In this document: in pieces, positions 45,152 through 55,429 of the stretch
Numbering within the stretch: the first letter of the stretch is position 1
Layout: every line of letters starts with the position of its first letter
Source of the DNA: Ichthyophis bannanicus
Lineage: Eukaryota; Chordata; Amphibia; Gymnophiona; Ichthyophiidae
Assembly (NCBI GenBank): GCA_033557465.1
Contig: CM066037.1
Span: 201,747,156 to 201,811,155, forward strand
DNA: 64,000 nucleotides
Direction of reading: 5' to 3'
Program-made: the position numbers and the translations under genes
The notes under the pieces: generated by a model
Told to the model about the DNA's origin: nothing
Databases searched by the model: none
Seen by the model: only the letters and a program-made list of their open reading frames with translations

Positions 45152-46096
45152 ATGGCTGGGAAAAATCGTATTGCTAAAGCTGTTGCCCCAGTTACAGCTT
45201 CTGCCTCGGTCCAGACAGAGGTCCTAATGCCAGTTGAAGAACCGGTTCCATGTGTAGGGTGCCTGCATGCTGAAGCTCTGAGGAAACAAGTGGAGGAACT
45301 CAGAGAGGAGGTGGCGAGGCTGAGGAGCATTCAAGACAGTGAGAAGTACATTGATGAGATGCTTCTTGCAGCAACCAGGCTCTCCAGCACAGCAGAAGAT
45401 GGGTGCCAACAGAATGTCGATGGTTGGACAAAAGTCACCAGAGCCTGCAAAATCACCAATCCAACTTCTCCAGCCCTTGAATTGAAGAACCATTATGCAG
45501 CCCTGGAAGTGGAGGAGGTGAAAGCATCCCTGGAAAGGGAAGAACCAGAGTTCAAGTACCCCATAGTTGCGGAATCAGTGACCAGAAGGAAACGAAGGGT
45601 AGTGGTGGTTGGAGACTCTCTTCTGAGGGGTACTGAGGCGTCCATCTGCCGACCAGACTTGATGTCCAGAGAGGTATGCTGTCTGCCTGGTGCCAAGATC
45701 CAAGATGTTACGGAGAGTTTGCCGAGACTCATCAAGCCCACTGACTATTGCCCAATGTTGCTAATCCATGTTGGAACAAATGATACTGCCAGGTATACCT
45801 CGAAACGTATCAAAAGTGACTTCATGGCTCTGGGACAGAGGGTGAAGCAGCTAGGTGCACAGGTGGTGTTCTCTTCAATCCTCCCTGTTGAGGGTAAAGG
45901 CCAAGGCAGAGAGGCTCGCATCCTGGAGATGAATGCATGGCTGTGTGGATGGTGTCTTCGAGAGCGTTTTGGTTTCCTAGACCATGGGATGCTGTTCCAA
46001 GGGTTGCAGAGCAGAGATGGCATCCATCTGTCCAAGAAAGGTCAACGCATCTTTGGTAGTAGACTGGCTAATCTACTGAAGAGGGCTTTAAACTAG
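45152..46096 (+). CDS. CR1-c ORF1: SGNH-esterase protein, intact 314 aa
   Basis: The ATG at 45152 follows the last promoter monomer directly. Residues 1-42 are basic and polar with a C34/C37 pair, 43-60 form a coiled coil, 61-145 are a linker, and 149-314 an SGNH/GDSL hydrolase. Catalytic positions visible: GDS serine 156, Gly180, Asn210 in HVGTND, Asp289 and His292 in DGIHLSKKG. The C-terminus RLANLLKRALN is a short amphipathic helix. It probably binds element RNA and may hydrolyse an ester; the substrate is unknown. The stop is 11 bp upstream of the first ORF2 ATG, so ORF2 could be translated by reinitiation or bypass. No lesion was seen. Confidence 0.92.
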   Translation: MAGKNRIAKAVAPVTASASVQTEVLMPVEEPVPCVGCLHAEALRKQVEELREEVARLRSIQDSEKYIDEMLLAATRLSSTAEDGCQQNVDGWTKVTRACKITNPTSPALELKNHYAALEVEEVKASLEREEPEFKYPIVAESVTRRKRRVVVVGDSLLRGTEASICRPDLMSREVCCLPGAKIQDVTESLPRLIKPTDYCPMLLIHVGTNDTARYTSKRIKSDFMALGQRVKQLGAQVVFSSILPVEGKGQGREARILEMNAWLCGWCLRERFGFLDHGMLFQGLQSRDGIHLSKKGQRIFGSRLANLLKRALN

Positions 46097-46107
46097 ATTC
46101 GTTGGGG

Positions 46108-48976
46108 ATGGGTGAAGAAAGCCCCCAGGTAAGTGAAAGCCCCCAGGTAGGTGATACATTAAATACCTTTATGGAAATGGGTAACAGGGGTAATATATGG
46201 AAAGCAGTGTGTATTAATGCCCGTAGCATGGGAAATAAGATCCCTGAAGTTGAAGCTTTGGTGGGAGTGGCTGACTTGGATTTAGTGGCAGTTACAGAAA
46301 CATGGTTCACAGAAAACCATGACTGGGATGTAACTATACCTGGCTATACTTTATTCAGAAAGGACAGGGTAGGAAGAAGGGGAGGAGGAGTGGCACTATA
46401 TGTAAAAACTACTATTAAAGCTTTGGAATTACAGAGCTTAAAAGGGAGAGAGGAGGCATTGTGGGTTAAACTAGAAAGAGGGAAAGAGAAATCTATTTGC
46501 ATTGGTGTGATATACAGACCTCCCTCACAAGAGGAAGAGGTGGACAGAGAGTTAATTGAAGACATACGCAGCATTGCTAGGAAAAGGGAAGTGCTACTGC
46601 TAGGAGATTTCAATATGCCAGATGTTGATTGGCACATTCCTGCTGCAGTATCATCTAGAAGTAAGGAGATCCTGGATTCTCTACAGGGAGAACTATTCAG
46701 GCAATTGGTAACAGACCCCACACGGGAAGGGGCCATACTGGACTTGGTGCTTACCAATGGTGAAAGTGTTTCTGATGTTGTAGTGGGAGATCATTTTGCA
46801 TCCAGTGATCACCAGATGGTGTGGTTCAGTATTAGGACTAGGGCTGTTAGAATCCATTCCAAGGTGAAGATCTTAGACTTTAGGAAGACTAACTTTGCGA
46901 AGATGGGCCAATACCTCAGGGAGTCGTTAGTGGGATGGGAACAGCTGGGGGATGTAGAAAAACAGTGGGCAAAACTGAAAGGGGGTATTTTAAAGGCAAC
47001 CAACCTTTTTGTTAAAATGATAAATAAAGGCAAAAGGAACAGGAGACCGCTATGGTTTTCGAAGGAAGTAGCTGAAAAAGTGAAGAAAAAGAGGGAGGCC
47101 TTCATGAAATACAAGAGATCACAGAGAGAGGAAGACAGGCATCTGTATTTGGAAAAACTTAGAGAAGCTAGCAAAGTAGTCAAGAAGGCAAAGATTCAAA
47201 AGGAGGAGGAAATAGCCAATGCAATAAAATGGGGGGGATAAGACATTTTTCAGATATATTAGTGAGAAGAGGAAGGGCAAAAGTGGTATTGTCAGACTCA
47301 AGGGTGCAGGGGGGGAATATGTAGAAGCTGATAAGGATAAAGCGGAATTGCTTAACAAATATTTTTGTTCTGTGTTCACAGATGAAGAACCAGGAGCAGG
47401 ACCTCAGAAAACACCCACAAATAGGAACAGAAGCAAGGGACATCTTGAACAATTTTCAAAAGACTGTGAGAAAGACTGTGAGAAACTAGCTCAACTTAAA
47501 GTAGACAAAGCGATGGGACCGGATGGGATACACCCTAGAATACTGAGGGAACTTGGGGACGTTCTAGCAACTCCACTGACTGACCTTTTCAATGCCTTGT
47601 TGGAGTCGGGAGTGGTGCCAAAGGACTGGAGAGAGGCTCATGTGGTGCCTTTACACAAAAGCGGAAGTAAGGATGTGGTTGAAAACTACAGGCCGGTTAG
47701 TTTAACTTCGGTGGTGAGTAAATTATTGGAAACACTGCTGAAAGAGAAAATAGTGAGGTTTCTGGAGTCCGGCAGATTACAGGATCCGAGGCAGCATGGA
47801 TTCACCAGAGGCAGGTCTTGTTAGACAAATCTGATTGATTTCTTTGACTGGGTGACCAGGGAGTTGGACCGAGGGAGAGCTCTAGATGTGGTGTATTTAG
47901 ATTTCAGTAAAGCCTTTGACACTGTTCCTCACAGGCGACTTATAAACAAACTGAGCACCCTAGGGATGGACCCTAAAGTTACTGCTTGGGTTAGAAATTG
48001 GTTGGGTGGGAGGCGACAAAGAGTACAAGTAAATGGAACTCACTCTGAGGAGAAGGATGTTGCCAGTGGTGTGCCCCAGGGATCTGTCCTTGGTCCGATT
48101 CTTTTTAACATCTTTGTTAGTGATATAGCGGAAGGGCTGTCGGGTAAGGTTTGCCTCTTTGCGGATGATACCAAAATCTGCAATAGAGTAGACACCCAGG
48201 AAGGTGTAGATAACATGAGGAGGGATCTAGCTAAGCTTGAAGAATGGTCTAGAATTTGGCAGCTGGGATTTAATGTTAAAAAATGTAAGGTCATGCATTT
48301 GGGCTGCAGCAATCCAAGGGAGCAATACAGTATAGGAGGTGAAGTACTTTTGTCCACTAAAGAAGAGCGGGACCTAGGCGTGGTTGTGTCTGATGATCTT
48401 AAAGTAGCTAAACAGGTAGAGAAGGCGACAGCAAAAGCTAGAAGGATGCTTGGGTGCATACGGAGAGGAATGGCTAGCAGAAAAAAGGAGGTGATAATGC
48501 CTCTGTATAAGTCTTTGGTGCGACCTCATTTGGAGTATGGTGTGCAATTCTGGAGACCGCACCTTCAAAAGGATGTAAACAGGATGGAGTCGGTGCAGAG
48601 GGTTGCTACTAAAATGATTAATGGGCTTCATTATAAAGCATATGAGGACAGACTTAAGGATCTTAATATGTACACCTTAGAGGAAAGGCGGGATAGAGGT
48701 GATATGATTGAGATGTTTAAATACCTCCATGGCATAAATGTTCAGGGAGAGAGCCTCTTTCAATTGAAAGCAAGTTCTGCTGCGAGGGGACATGGGATGA
48801 GGGTGAAGGGAGATAGATTCAGGAGTGATATGCGGAAATATTTCTTTACGGAAAGAGTAGTGGATCCGTGGAATAGTCTCCCAGTGGAGGTGGTGGAGAT
48901 GAGGACAGTAACTGAATTCAAAAAAGCATGGGACCAACACAGAGGATCTCTAAAGGTAAAAAGTGGACTGTTGTAG
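46108..48976 (+). pseudogene. CR1-c ORF2: endonuclease/reverse transcriptase, two lesions
   Basis: The first ATG is 46108, and the same frame is open from a few bases earlier. Endonuclease: INARSMGNKIPE (about 46215), ETWF, GDFNMPDVDW (about 46605), SSDHQMVWF (about 46803). RT: MGPDGIHPRIL (about 47516), SLTSVVSKLLETLL, HGFTRGRSC, LDFSKAFDTVPHRR (about 47898), [13 protein letters not shown] (about 48067), FADD (about 48159), thumb with KSLVRPHLEYGVQFW, and C-terminus WNSLPVEVVE. Lesion 1 is a seventh G in the run at 47231-47237 (CR1-a has six), which shifts the frame. Lesion 2 is TAG at 47822, where CR1-a reads CAG. Everything else is open, so the copy died recently. Confidence 0.9.
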
Positions 48977-49050
48977 TTGTTGTTATGGAAGGACAGACTA
49001 GATGGGCTTTGTGGTCTTTTTCTGTCATCATGTTTCTATGTTTCTATTCA

Positions 49051-49420
49051 AGGAAATTTCAAATTTTAAGGAAACAACTCAATTTAAGTTTGTTTAGCCT
49101 GATAGCTTCATCACTGCTGAGTTCTGGACTTTTCCAGCTCTAGCACAATCCAATCTAGCATTTGAATTCATGGTTACCAGGATTTGTTTGTCTCATTTTA
49201 TATCTTCCCTCCTCATCCATAATCTGCTCATAGCAAAATTAATCTGATGTGCAGATACTTATAATGGTCTGATTGGGGAGGGGGGCTGTGTAAGTGGCTT
49301 TTCATTAATCAAATTTAATGTTTTATTATTATGTTTGTTTTATTGTAATAACATCTGTTTTACTAAATTGCATGTGTATGTTTGGAAGCCACCTAGGATT
49401 TTAGATGGGTGGCATATTTA
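49051..49420. other. No gene recognised
   Basis: This A/T-rich stretch follows the CR1-c tail. A segment at about 49384-49420 (GGAAGCCACCTAGGATTTTA, then GGTGGCATAT) looks like the 3' end of an old LINE or SINE. No coding signal. Confidence 0.5.
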
Positions 49421-49790
49421 TTTATTTAGCTGTATTTATATCCCGCATTTCACCGGGTCAAAGCGGTTTAGCACAAAAGGGGGGGTATAATAATCATCTC
49501 GACAGAGAGAGGGGGGTCCAGCACCGTGGGGAGGGGCCAACATTGAAGGTTTAGACAGAGTGTAGCAGTACCAGACTTTAAACGTGAGTCTCTCAGTTAG
49601 GCAGGTCAGATGCAGCTTGATTGGGAGGCTGATAGACAATGGCAGTTAGTGAGAGGTGTCCATCCCAGGCCCAAGGTATTCACGAAACAGGATGGTTTTT
49701 AGTTGTTTCCTGAATGTGGGGAGGTCTTTGTTGATTCGGATCTGGTTGGGGAGGGAGTTCCAGAGGGAGGGCACATATAGTTCAAATGCA
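49421..49790 (-). mobile_element. L2-like LINE 3' fragment (minus)
   Basis: On the minus strand it encodes the C-terminal end seen in these LINEs (a WNSLPNQIRINKD-like segment near 49765-49720 and KQLKTILF near 49700) and ends in a stem and AAATAAAT tail at 49421-49482. It is short, 5'-truncated and diverged. Confidence 0.7.
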
Positions 49791-50857
49791 TATGTATTTT
49801 AAAATAAAGTATACTAAATATATGTAAATGATGCTGCAATGAATCTCTACACATGGCCCTGCATCACCCTCATGCTACCCCTGGGGGGAAGTAGGTGGGG
49901 GGAGGGGGTTACTGGGAAATAGAGGAAAGCAGAAACCTCAGATTGGGACTGGCATGGTCAGAGAATAAAATAGACAACAAAGGTAGAAGAGAATTTTATT
50001 TTCAACTTAATGATCGGACTTGGTGCTATCTTTATATTTTATATAATACATGGAAATGCATCTCTTTCTATTTCTCTAGTATTGCATTGTATACAGAATC
50101 TGACTTTTTGGGGTTGCAGTTTAATTTTTATCTACATATGTTTATTTTTAGGTTATGGTTACTTATTCTGTACTTGGTGAGGGACTGTGTTCTTAGTGTG
50201 TGACCAAGGCCAAGTGTTCTGTTAACATGGAGTTTGTATGTAGGGATCTGTACTGTAATAATCTGAATTGTTCAGCTTTTCAAATAGGTGTTTGGATGTT
50301 CCAGGGCCCGCTGCAGTATTTCCAGTGCTCCTTTTTTTGGGTAGGCTCCTTATATGAGTGTTGAAAGTTGGTGCTGGTATGGTATGGTATGGTAGATTTG
50401 CTCTATAGATCCTCAGTAACTTTGTTGTAGGATTTTGTATTAGTTCACAATATGCCTGGTACTGGAGAATATTGGTTGTTGTTAGTGAGATGATCAGAAT
50501 CAGATTTTTTTTAATATATTGAGTTCTGTGGATGTATGTCCTAGTTCTGCTCTGTACCCATTGTTGAGGGAGAGAGTTCTATGGATGCAAAATATATGTT
50601 CAAAAAGAAAAAGCAAGAACCATAACGCAGTTTATAACAACAAAATAAAAATGAGTTATAATTTGGTTTTATAAACTGTGCTGTGGTTCTCACTCTTTCT
50701 TTTAGTTCCTTGGTGTGCAAACATCTTGCATTTCCTCCACGTTATCTAATTGGGTTTTTGGTTTGGTTCAGTCCCTGACTGGAGTTTTGAGAACCCCCCC
50801 CCCCCCCGCCATCTCATCCCTCGCCTCAGGCAGCAGATTGCCTTGAGCCGCCCCTGC
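49791..50857 (+). repeat. hAT-related repeat copies
   Basis: 49791-49881 resembles the right end of the hAT-like element at 20950-21040 (CACATGGCCCTGCATCACCC then TACCCCTG). 49882-50857 follows the order of 12200-13020 (AAAGGTAGA, TTTTATTTTCAACTTAATGA, TTCTGTACTTGGTGAGGG, TAATATATTGAGTTCTGTGG) and ends CCTTGAGCCGCCCCTG, close to the hAT right end CCCTTGGGCTGCCCCTG. A 14-base C run lies at 50794-50807. No TSD pair was found and nothing is encoded. Confidence 0.6.
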
Positions 50858-50877
50858 TTTCTGATGTATCTATCTCT

Positions 50878-51095
50878 GTGATAAATTCTGTCAAACCTTT
50901 AGATTGTGTTATTCATTTCAAATTGTTGTTTGAGGAGCAGATAGCTTCTACAACTCAATCCTGTTTTATGGACTTGAGACAGATCAAATCAATTCATTCT
51001 TATCTCTATCACTATTTCATTAGCAAAGCTCTTCAAATTTTAGCTTGTACACTGGTTATGAGTCAGATTGATTACTGTAACTCTGTTTAATAAAT
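50878..51095 (+). pseudogene. L2-type RT thumb fragment
   Basis: It reads INSVKPLDCVIHFKLLFEEQ, then LRQIKSIHSYL and LVMSQIDYCNSV. The last part matches the LDYCN thumb motif of L2-like RTs. It is short and diverged, and the rest is lost. Confidence 0.55.
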
Positions 51096-51919
51096 TTAAA
51101 TTACCTTCCCTTAGAAAATTACATTTATTATTATTATTCAAAATATGGTTGTATAGTTGCCTTTCTTGGTATCCAAATTTGGTTATCTTACACCACTATT
51201 GGCTCCAGTGAGTTTCTAAATACAATTTTAAATCCTTATGATAGTTCATAGGACAATTACACAAAGAGTGAAGGTGGACCATGGATTAGATGACAAGATC
51301 CAGGTTAAATGCAAATTTCCTTTATTGAAAAACCCAACTTGGCCAAGTTTCAGCTTGGATGCCTTCATCAGAGGTCAGACTTCAATAAACAAATGGGGCT
51401 CGATATTCAAACCCATAGGTACAGGTAAGGCAGCAAAAAAGCAGTGATATCAATGTAAGTGGCGCATATCTGGGCATTCGCAATCTTCAGTCAGCTAGCG
51501 ATGGATGAATATCAGCGCTGTACATATGGCGATAACCGGATATCTGCAGGGGTGAAACATTGGCATGGCAGCAACATACCCAGTTAGTAATGATACTCAG
51601 TGGCTCATGGCACAAAGATGAACCTTATAAAGGCTATCTTTAGACCAGGTTATTAGGCAGTTTTGGCCTGTTGATAAGGCAGTACACATCGCTCGGAGCA
51701 AAGGAAAGCATGGTTATCAGTTGTACCCACAGAAAGGTCCCCGTGCCCCCCCCCCCCCCGGTGAAATGTGGGGCCTGCACAGACTGCAGAGGAGGTGGAG
51801 ATGCTAGCGACATGCCAAAGGACAGAGAAGGCAGTGCAATGTGCAGCAGCAACAGCAGCCATTGGTCCAGCATGAGAAGCGCAGCTACCATACACCACGG
51901 GTATACAGACCCAAGGTAA
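51096..51919. other. Unassigned; possible left part of Harbinger
   Basis: 51240-51390 includes TTTATTGAAAAACCCAACTT and a GGATGCCTTCATCAG segment that looks like a dispersed repeat, but I cannot name it. From 51391 the sequence GGGGCTCGATATTCAAAC could be a transposon terminus; no matching inverted end was found. A 14-base C run is at 51746-51759. No coding signal. Confidence 0.35.
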
Positions 51920-52950
51920 CTTACCTGCAGCTGTAAGAGAATGAGGTGTATCAATGCTACTGCCTGGATAGTGTCACCATAACAGAGCCATGTGGGATGC
52001 TGCACATGGAGCTGGAGCCAGCCATTGCTAGAAGCCATGCTCTGCCAGTGGCAATGAAGATGACCACTGTATTGGGGTTCCTGGCCAGTGGAAGCTTTCA
52101 GCATGTGGTGGGTGCTACCACTGGCATCACCCAGTCTGCTACATGCCACTGTATTGATGCCTTCACCACTACTCTTGTGAGAAATGTCCATACCTTTATT
52201 AACTTCCCCTCCATGCCTGATCAAAGACAGAAGACTATGCAAGCAGTCTGTGATTTAGCTGGCTTCCCATCTGTGATCGGTATCATTGACTGCGCAAATA
52301 TTGCATTGAGACCACCAGGCCAGGAGCAGAGAGCATACTGAAACCGCCACAATTACAACTCCATGAATTTGCAAGTCATAATCAATGCCTACATGCTGAT
52401 CATTGACATGTATGCCCGTTTTCTGGGCTCCTGCCATGATGCCTTCATCCTGTTGCAGTATGGCCTGGGACAAGTAGCAGTGCATCCTGGATACATGAAT
52501 AGAATCTGAACAGCATCCAATCAATGACATGCTGCACATGGCTCTGCAGGAACTGTCACCAGAATGCATGTCTTTATGTCCCTGTCTTGTTAAAGGTACC
52601 ATAAAGATGTCTAATACTCATCCTTCAAACCCCAACACACCTGGCACAGTTGCTGTACTGATGTGTGCCTCTCACTATGATCCCACAGGTGACTGTGGAT
52701 ACCCTCTGCGACCATAGCTACTGACACCTATGCATCACCCTCAGACTCTTTAGGAGGAGCAATACAACCAGGCACACCAGATCAGTGGTGGAACAGGCAT
52801 TTAGGGACCTGTAAAGGAGCTTTAGATGCCTTGACCACAATGGGGGTGAGCTGCTGTACAGCCCAGAATGAATGTGCAGAATCTTCACAGTCTCCTGCAT
52901 CCTACATAACATTGTTATCCAGCGAGGCATTCATATCCCTTAGGGAGAAG
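51920..52950 (+). pseudogene. Harbinger (HARBI1-like) transposase, decayed
   Basis: The best open piece is 51946-52341: SHALPVAMKMTTVLGFLASG, ITQSATCHCIDAFTTTLV, then GFPSVIGIIDCANIAL, which holds the first catalytic Asp (codon about 52288). After a stop at 52339 the sequence continues in frame to GSCHDAFIL with the second Asp (about 52438). Further on are GDCGYPLRP (about 52690) and, in another frame, VVEQAFRDL with the catalytic Glu (about 52791), then RCLDHNGGELLYSPE. This is the order of a PIF/Harbinger DDE nuclease. Several stops and shifts show it is dead. The enzyme normally works with a SANT/Myb-like partner, a remnant of which lies at 58528-58950. Confidence 0.85.
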
Positions 52951-55429
52951 TGATAGAGGAAAGAGACAGAGATGAGGATGCAGAAGAGGAAGTGACACAG
53001 AGGAGCAACCGATAGCTAGATGGCAATTGCGCTTACCACATGGAACAGACTCTTTCAGGAGAATTTCTAGAATAAGTGCAGCTATTTATTACTGTACAGT
53101 CCAACAAACATCATTTAAATGGTGGCCTCTTACCTCCCCCACCACACAACTTGTGATCTGGCCCTCTCTGCTTCCCACCCGGGCACTGCATCGGAAAGGC
53201 ACCGTCTCTGAGGCATTGCTGGCTGTGTCATCGCCTTCCCCTGCGAGTGAGTCTGTATCAAGCACCTGGTCCACCTGTGGTGCTGCTGCAGGGAGACTCT
53301 CTGGAAGCACCAGATGCATGCTGGCCCTGGCAGGAGGCCAACATCTGACACCAGGTGTGGGACAAGGAGGCCATGTATACTGCCTTCTCCCTGAGGAACC
53401 AAAACTGCGCCTCTCTGTGCGTCTGCTAATTCACGTGGTGGTCCTACAACATCTGAGTGCTCCATCTGGATAACTCACAACTCAGACTGGATGCCCTCTG
53501 TGAACTCCAGCATATGCACCCCCTCTCTGAGCATCTGCTGATCCATCTCATCTACAGGAATCTCATCCATGTCTCCTTGGATGGGGAAGGGTAATTCATC
53601 AGCCGCAGGCTGTGCAGGGTCTGATTACAGCTACCTGATGGTCATGGTGTTGTGCTCTTCACCAGCAGCAATGAGAGTTGTCTCTGGTGTTATGCTAGCA
53701 GGAGCGCTGAAGCTCTCACTCCCCCGTTGTACTCCCCCGTCAGCTTTTTGCACTGCTGGCTGTGATGGTCCTGGCTGTGGCTGGTCTGTAGGACTGCAGG
53801 CGTTACACAGGTGAGGCCTATGCATTAGCCAAGGGAAAAGGGGAGGGAATGCAGTGAGGGCACACCTGACCTAAGTATATTTGGCCTGTAGCTCTAATGC
53901 AATGCCATGCCTCTGTAGCTGTATCCCATACCAAATGGGAGTGAGTGGTACAGTTACAGTGTGTTTCCTGGAAAAGAAGCATACATAAGAAATTTGACAA
54001 GCATGTCTGCATAGAGCGCTTGTCTCTCTAGGTGTCACATTAGGCCCACAGAAAGGTACAAAGGGTGGATGTGAGTATCTGCCAACATAGCATATGCCTG
54101 CAACAGCTGCCCACAGTACATGCCCAAGGTGACAGACAGCTATCAAGAAGCCACACAGCAAGGGGCAGGCCACAAAGGGGAAGGGCTTTATATGACAGGG
54201 TCTGCTCACCTGTTTGTACTGTACCTGTGCATAAGGCTCTGTGATCTGACACTTTAAAGAGCCCTGATATCCCCTGGACCTGTGCTGACCCAAACACACA
54301 CAATCCTTTACAGTGAGGGCATACCCTTTACTTATCAGGACCCTATATAGTTTATATGTTACAAGACCTGGATATACTTGAAGACTGGACTACAATCAGA
54401 AAGGTATGGTTGAAGTAGGAGTAACATTACTCATGAATTTGTGGTTATTGATCATAGCTGTTATAACTGACCATGAGGAGACAGTCTTTCTTCTATATCT
54501 TGGATATTTTACAGAGAGCTCAAGTGATACATAGCCCTGTGTACTATGAGGAGGTAAACCCTCGCATATGTGGTCACATACATGTGTAAACGACCTCTTA
54601 TAAAATGCTGACTTGCATAAAAGAACATGCTTTGGCACAAAGATGTGCACTTTTGATGGTAGACATAGCCAGGAGCATAGTCTGGGTGGAACATGAGTGG
54701 AATTTTCATGTGCATGAATAGATTATAAAATACCTTAATTTATGTGCATATATATGTAAAATACATGTGATTATTTACATCTGCTAACAAGCAGGTTTCA
54801 GTGGTCATGTCTAATTCATGGCACGTTCTCTGCAACATATGCTAGTATTTTATAAAAACACTGTAGGCACCTACTTGTATTTATAAAATAGCATTTACAT
54901 AGGTGCATACACATGGCACCATGTTATAAAATTACCCTTATCAAGTCAAGTCTTGGACACAGCCAAGTGCAATTGTCTTGTGTTCAAAATTTTAACCTTG
55001 GTATTTTGTGCTTTAACAGCTTACCCAGATTATCTTGCATATTGATTTCAAGCATATGATAGTACCATCTCTTAGTAGTTCTTTTTATATAAATTTTAGA
55101 TAAATAGATATAACTAAAAGCCAAGTAGATGGACAATAACTAAGGTACATGGAGTCTAACTCTCCTAGATAAGAAAAGATAGCTACTTTCCAGATATACA
55201 AAAGAGTGACCATCATTACAACAATAATCAGCAGTTAGCTGGGTGTTGGCTGCCATGCCCGTGTTTTGCAGGCCTTCTTGAAAAGGTGGATACTAGGTAA
55301 GCTCAAGACTGTTATGCAAAAGTACTTAGACAGTTGGCAGCAGTGCCGTCCAAATAATTAAAAGAAAAAAAAACTCCTAAGGTTAAGGTCAGATGTTGGG
55401 GTGAATAGGAAAAGACACATTTCTTGCTG
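52951..55429. other. Harbinger interior, mostly noncoding
   Basis: 52951-53030 may be the acidic transposase C-terminus (an EERDRDEDAEEE-like segment). On the minus strand 53825-53089 there are open stretches rich in Q, P and A that could be the C-terminal exon of the partner protein, but I see no diagnostic motif. 54300-55400 is A/T-rich with repeated TTATAAAA motifs and no coding signal. Confidence 0.35.

Larger units (their letters stand above)
44137..49047 (+). mobile_element. CR1-c: best-preserved full-length CR1
   Basis: The order is a unique 5' stretch (44137-44229), five 180-bp monomers (44230-45127), ORF1 (45152-46096), ORF2 (46108-48976), a short 3' UTR and a tail with two ATGTTTCT octamers ending near 49047. 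Only one frameshift and one nonsense change are evident in ORF2. It lies head to head with CR1-a: their 5' ends face each other about 5.7 kb apart. The 5' end abuts the L1-3 TSD. Confidence 0.92.

Noticed and set aside
45224..46035. Minus-strand open frames opposite CR1-c ORF1, and the matching plus-strand ones at 36960-37477
   Set aside because: They mirror the intact esterase ORF in both copies; the antisense frame is open only because of sense codon use.
53027..53473. 148-codon plus-strand frame as a host gene exon
   Set aside because: It is within the Harbinger region, has no recognisable domain, and overlaps equally long minus-strand frames.
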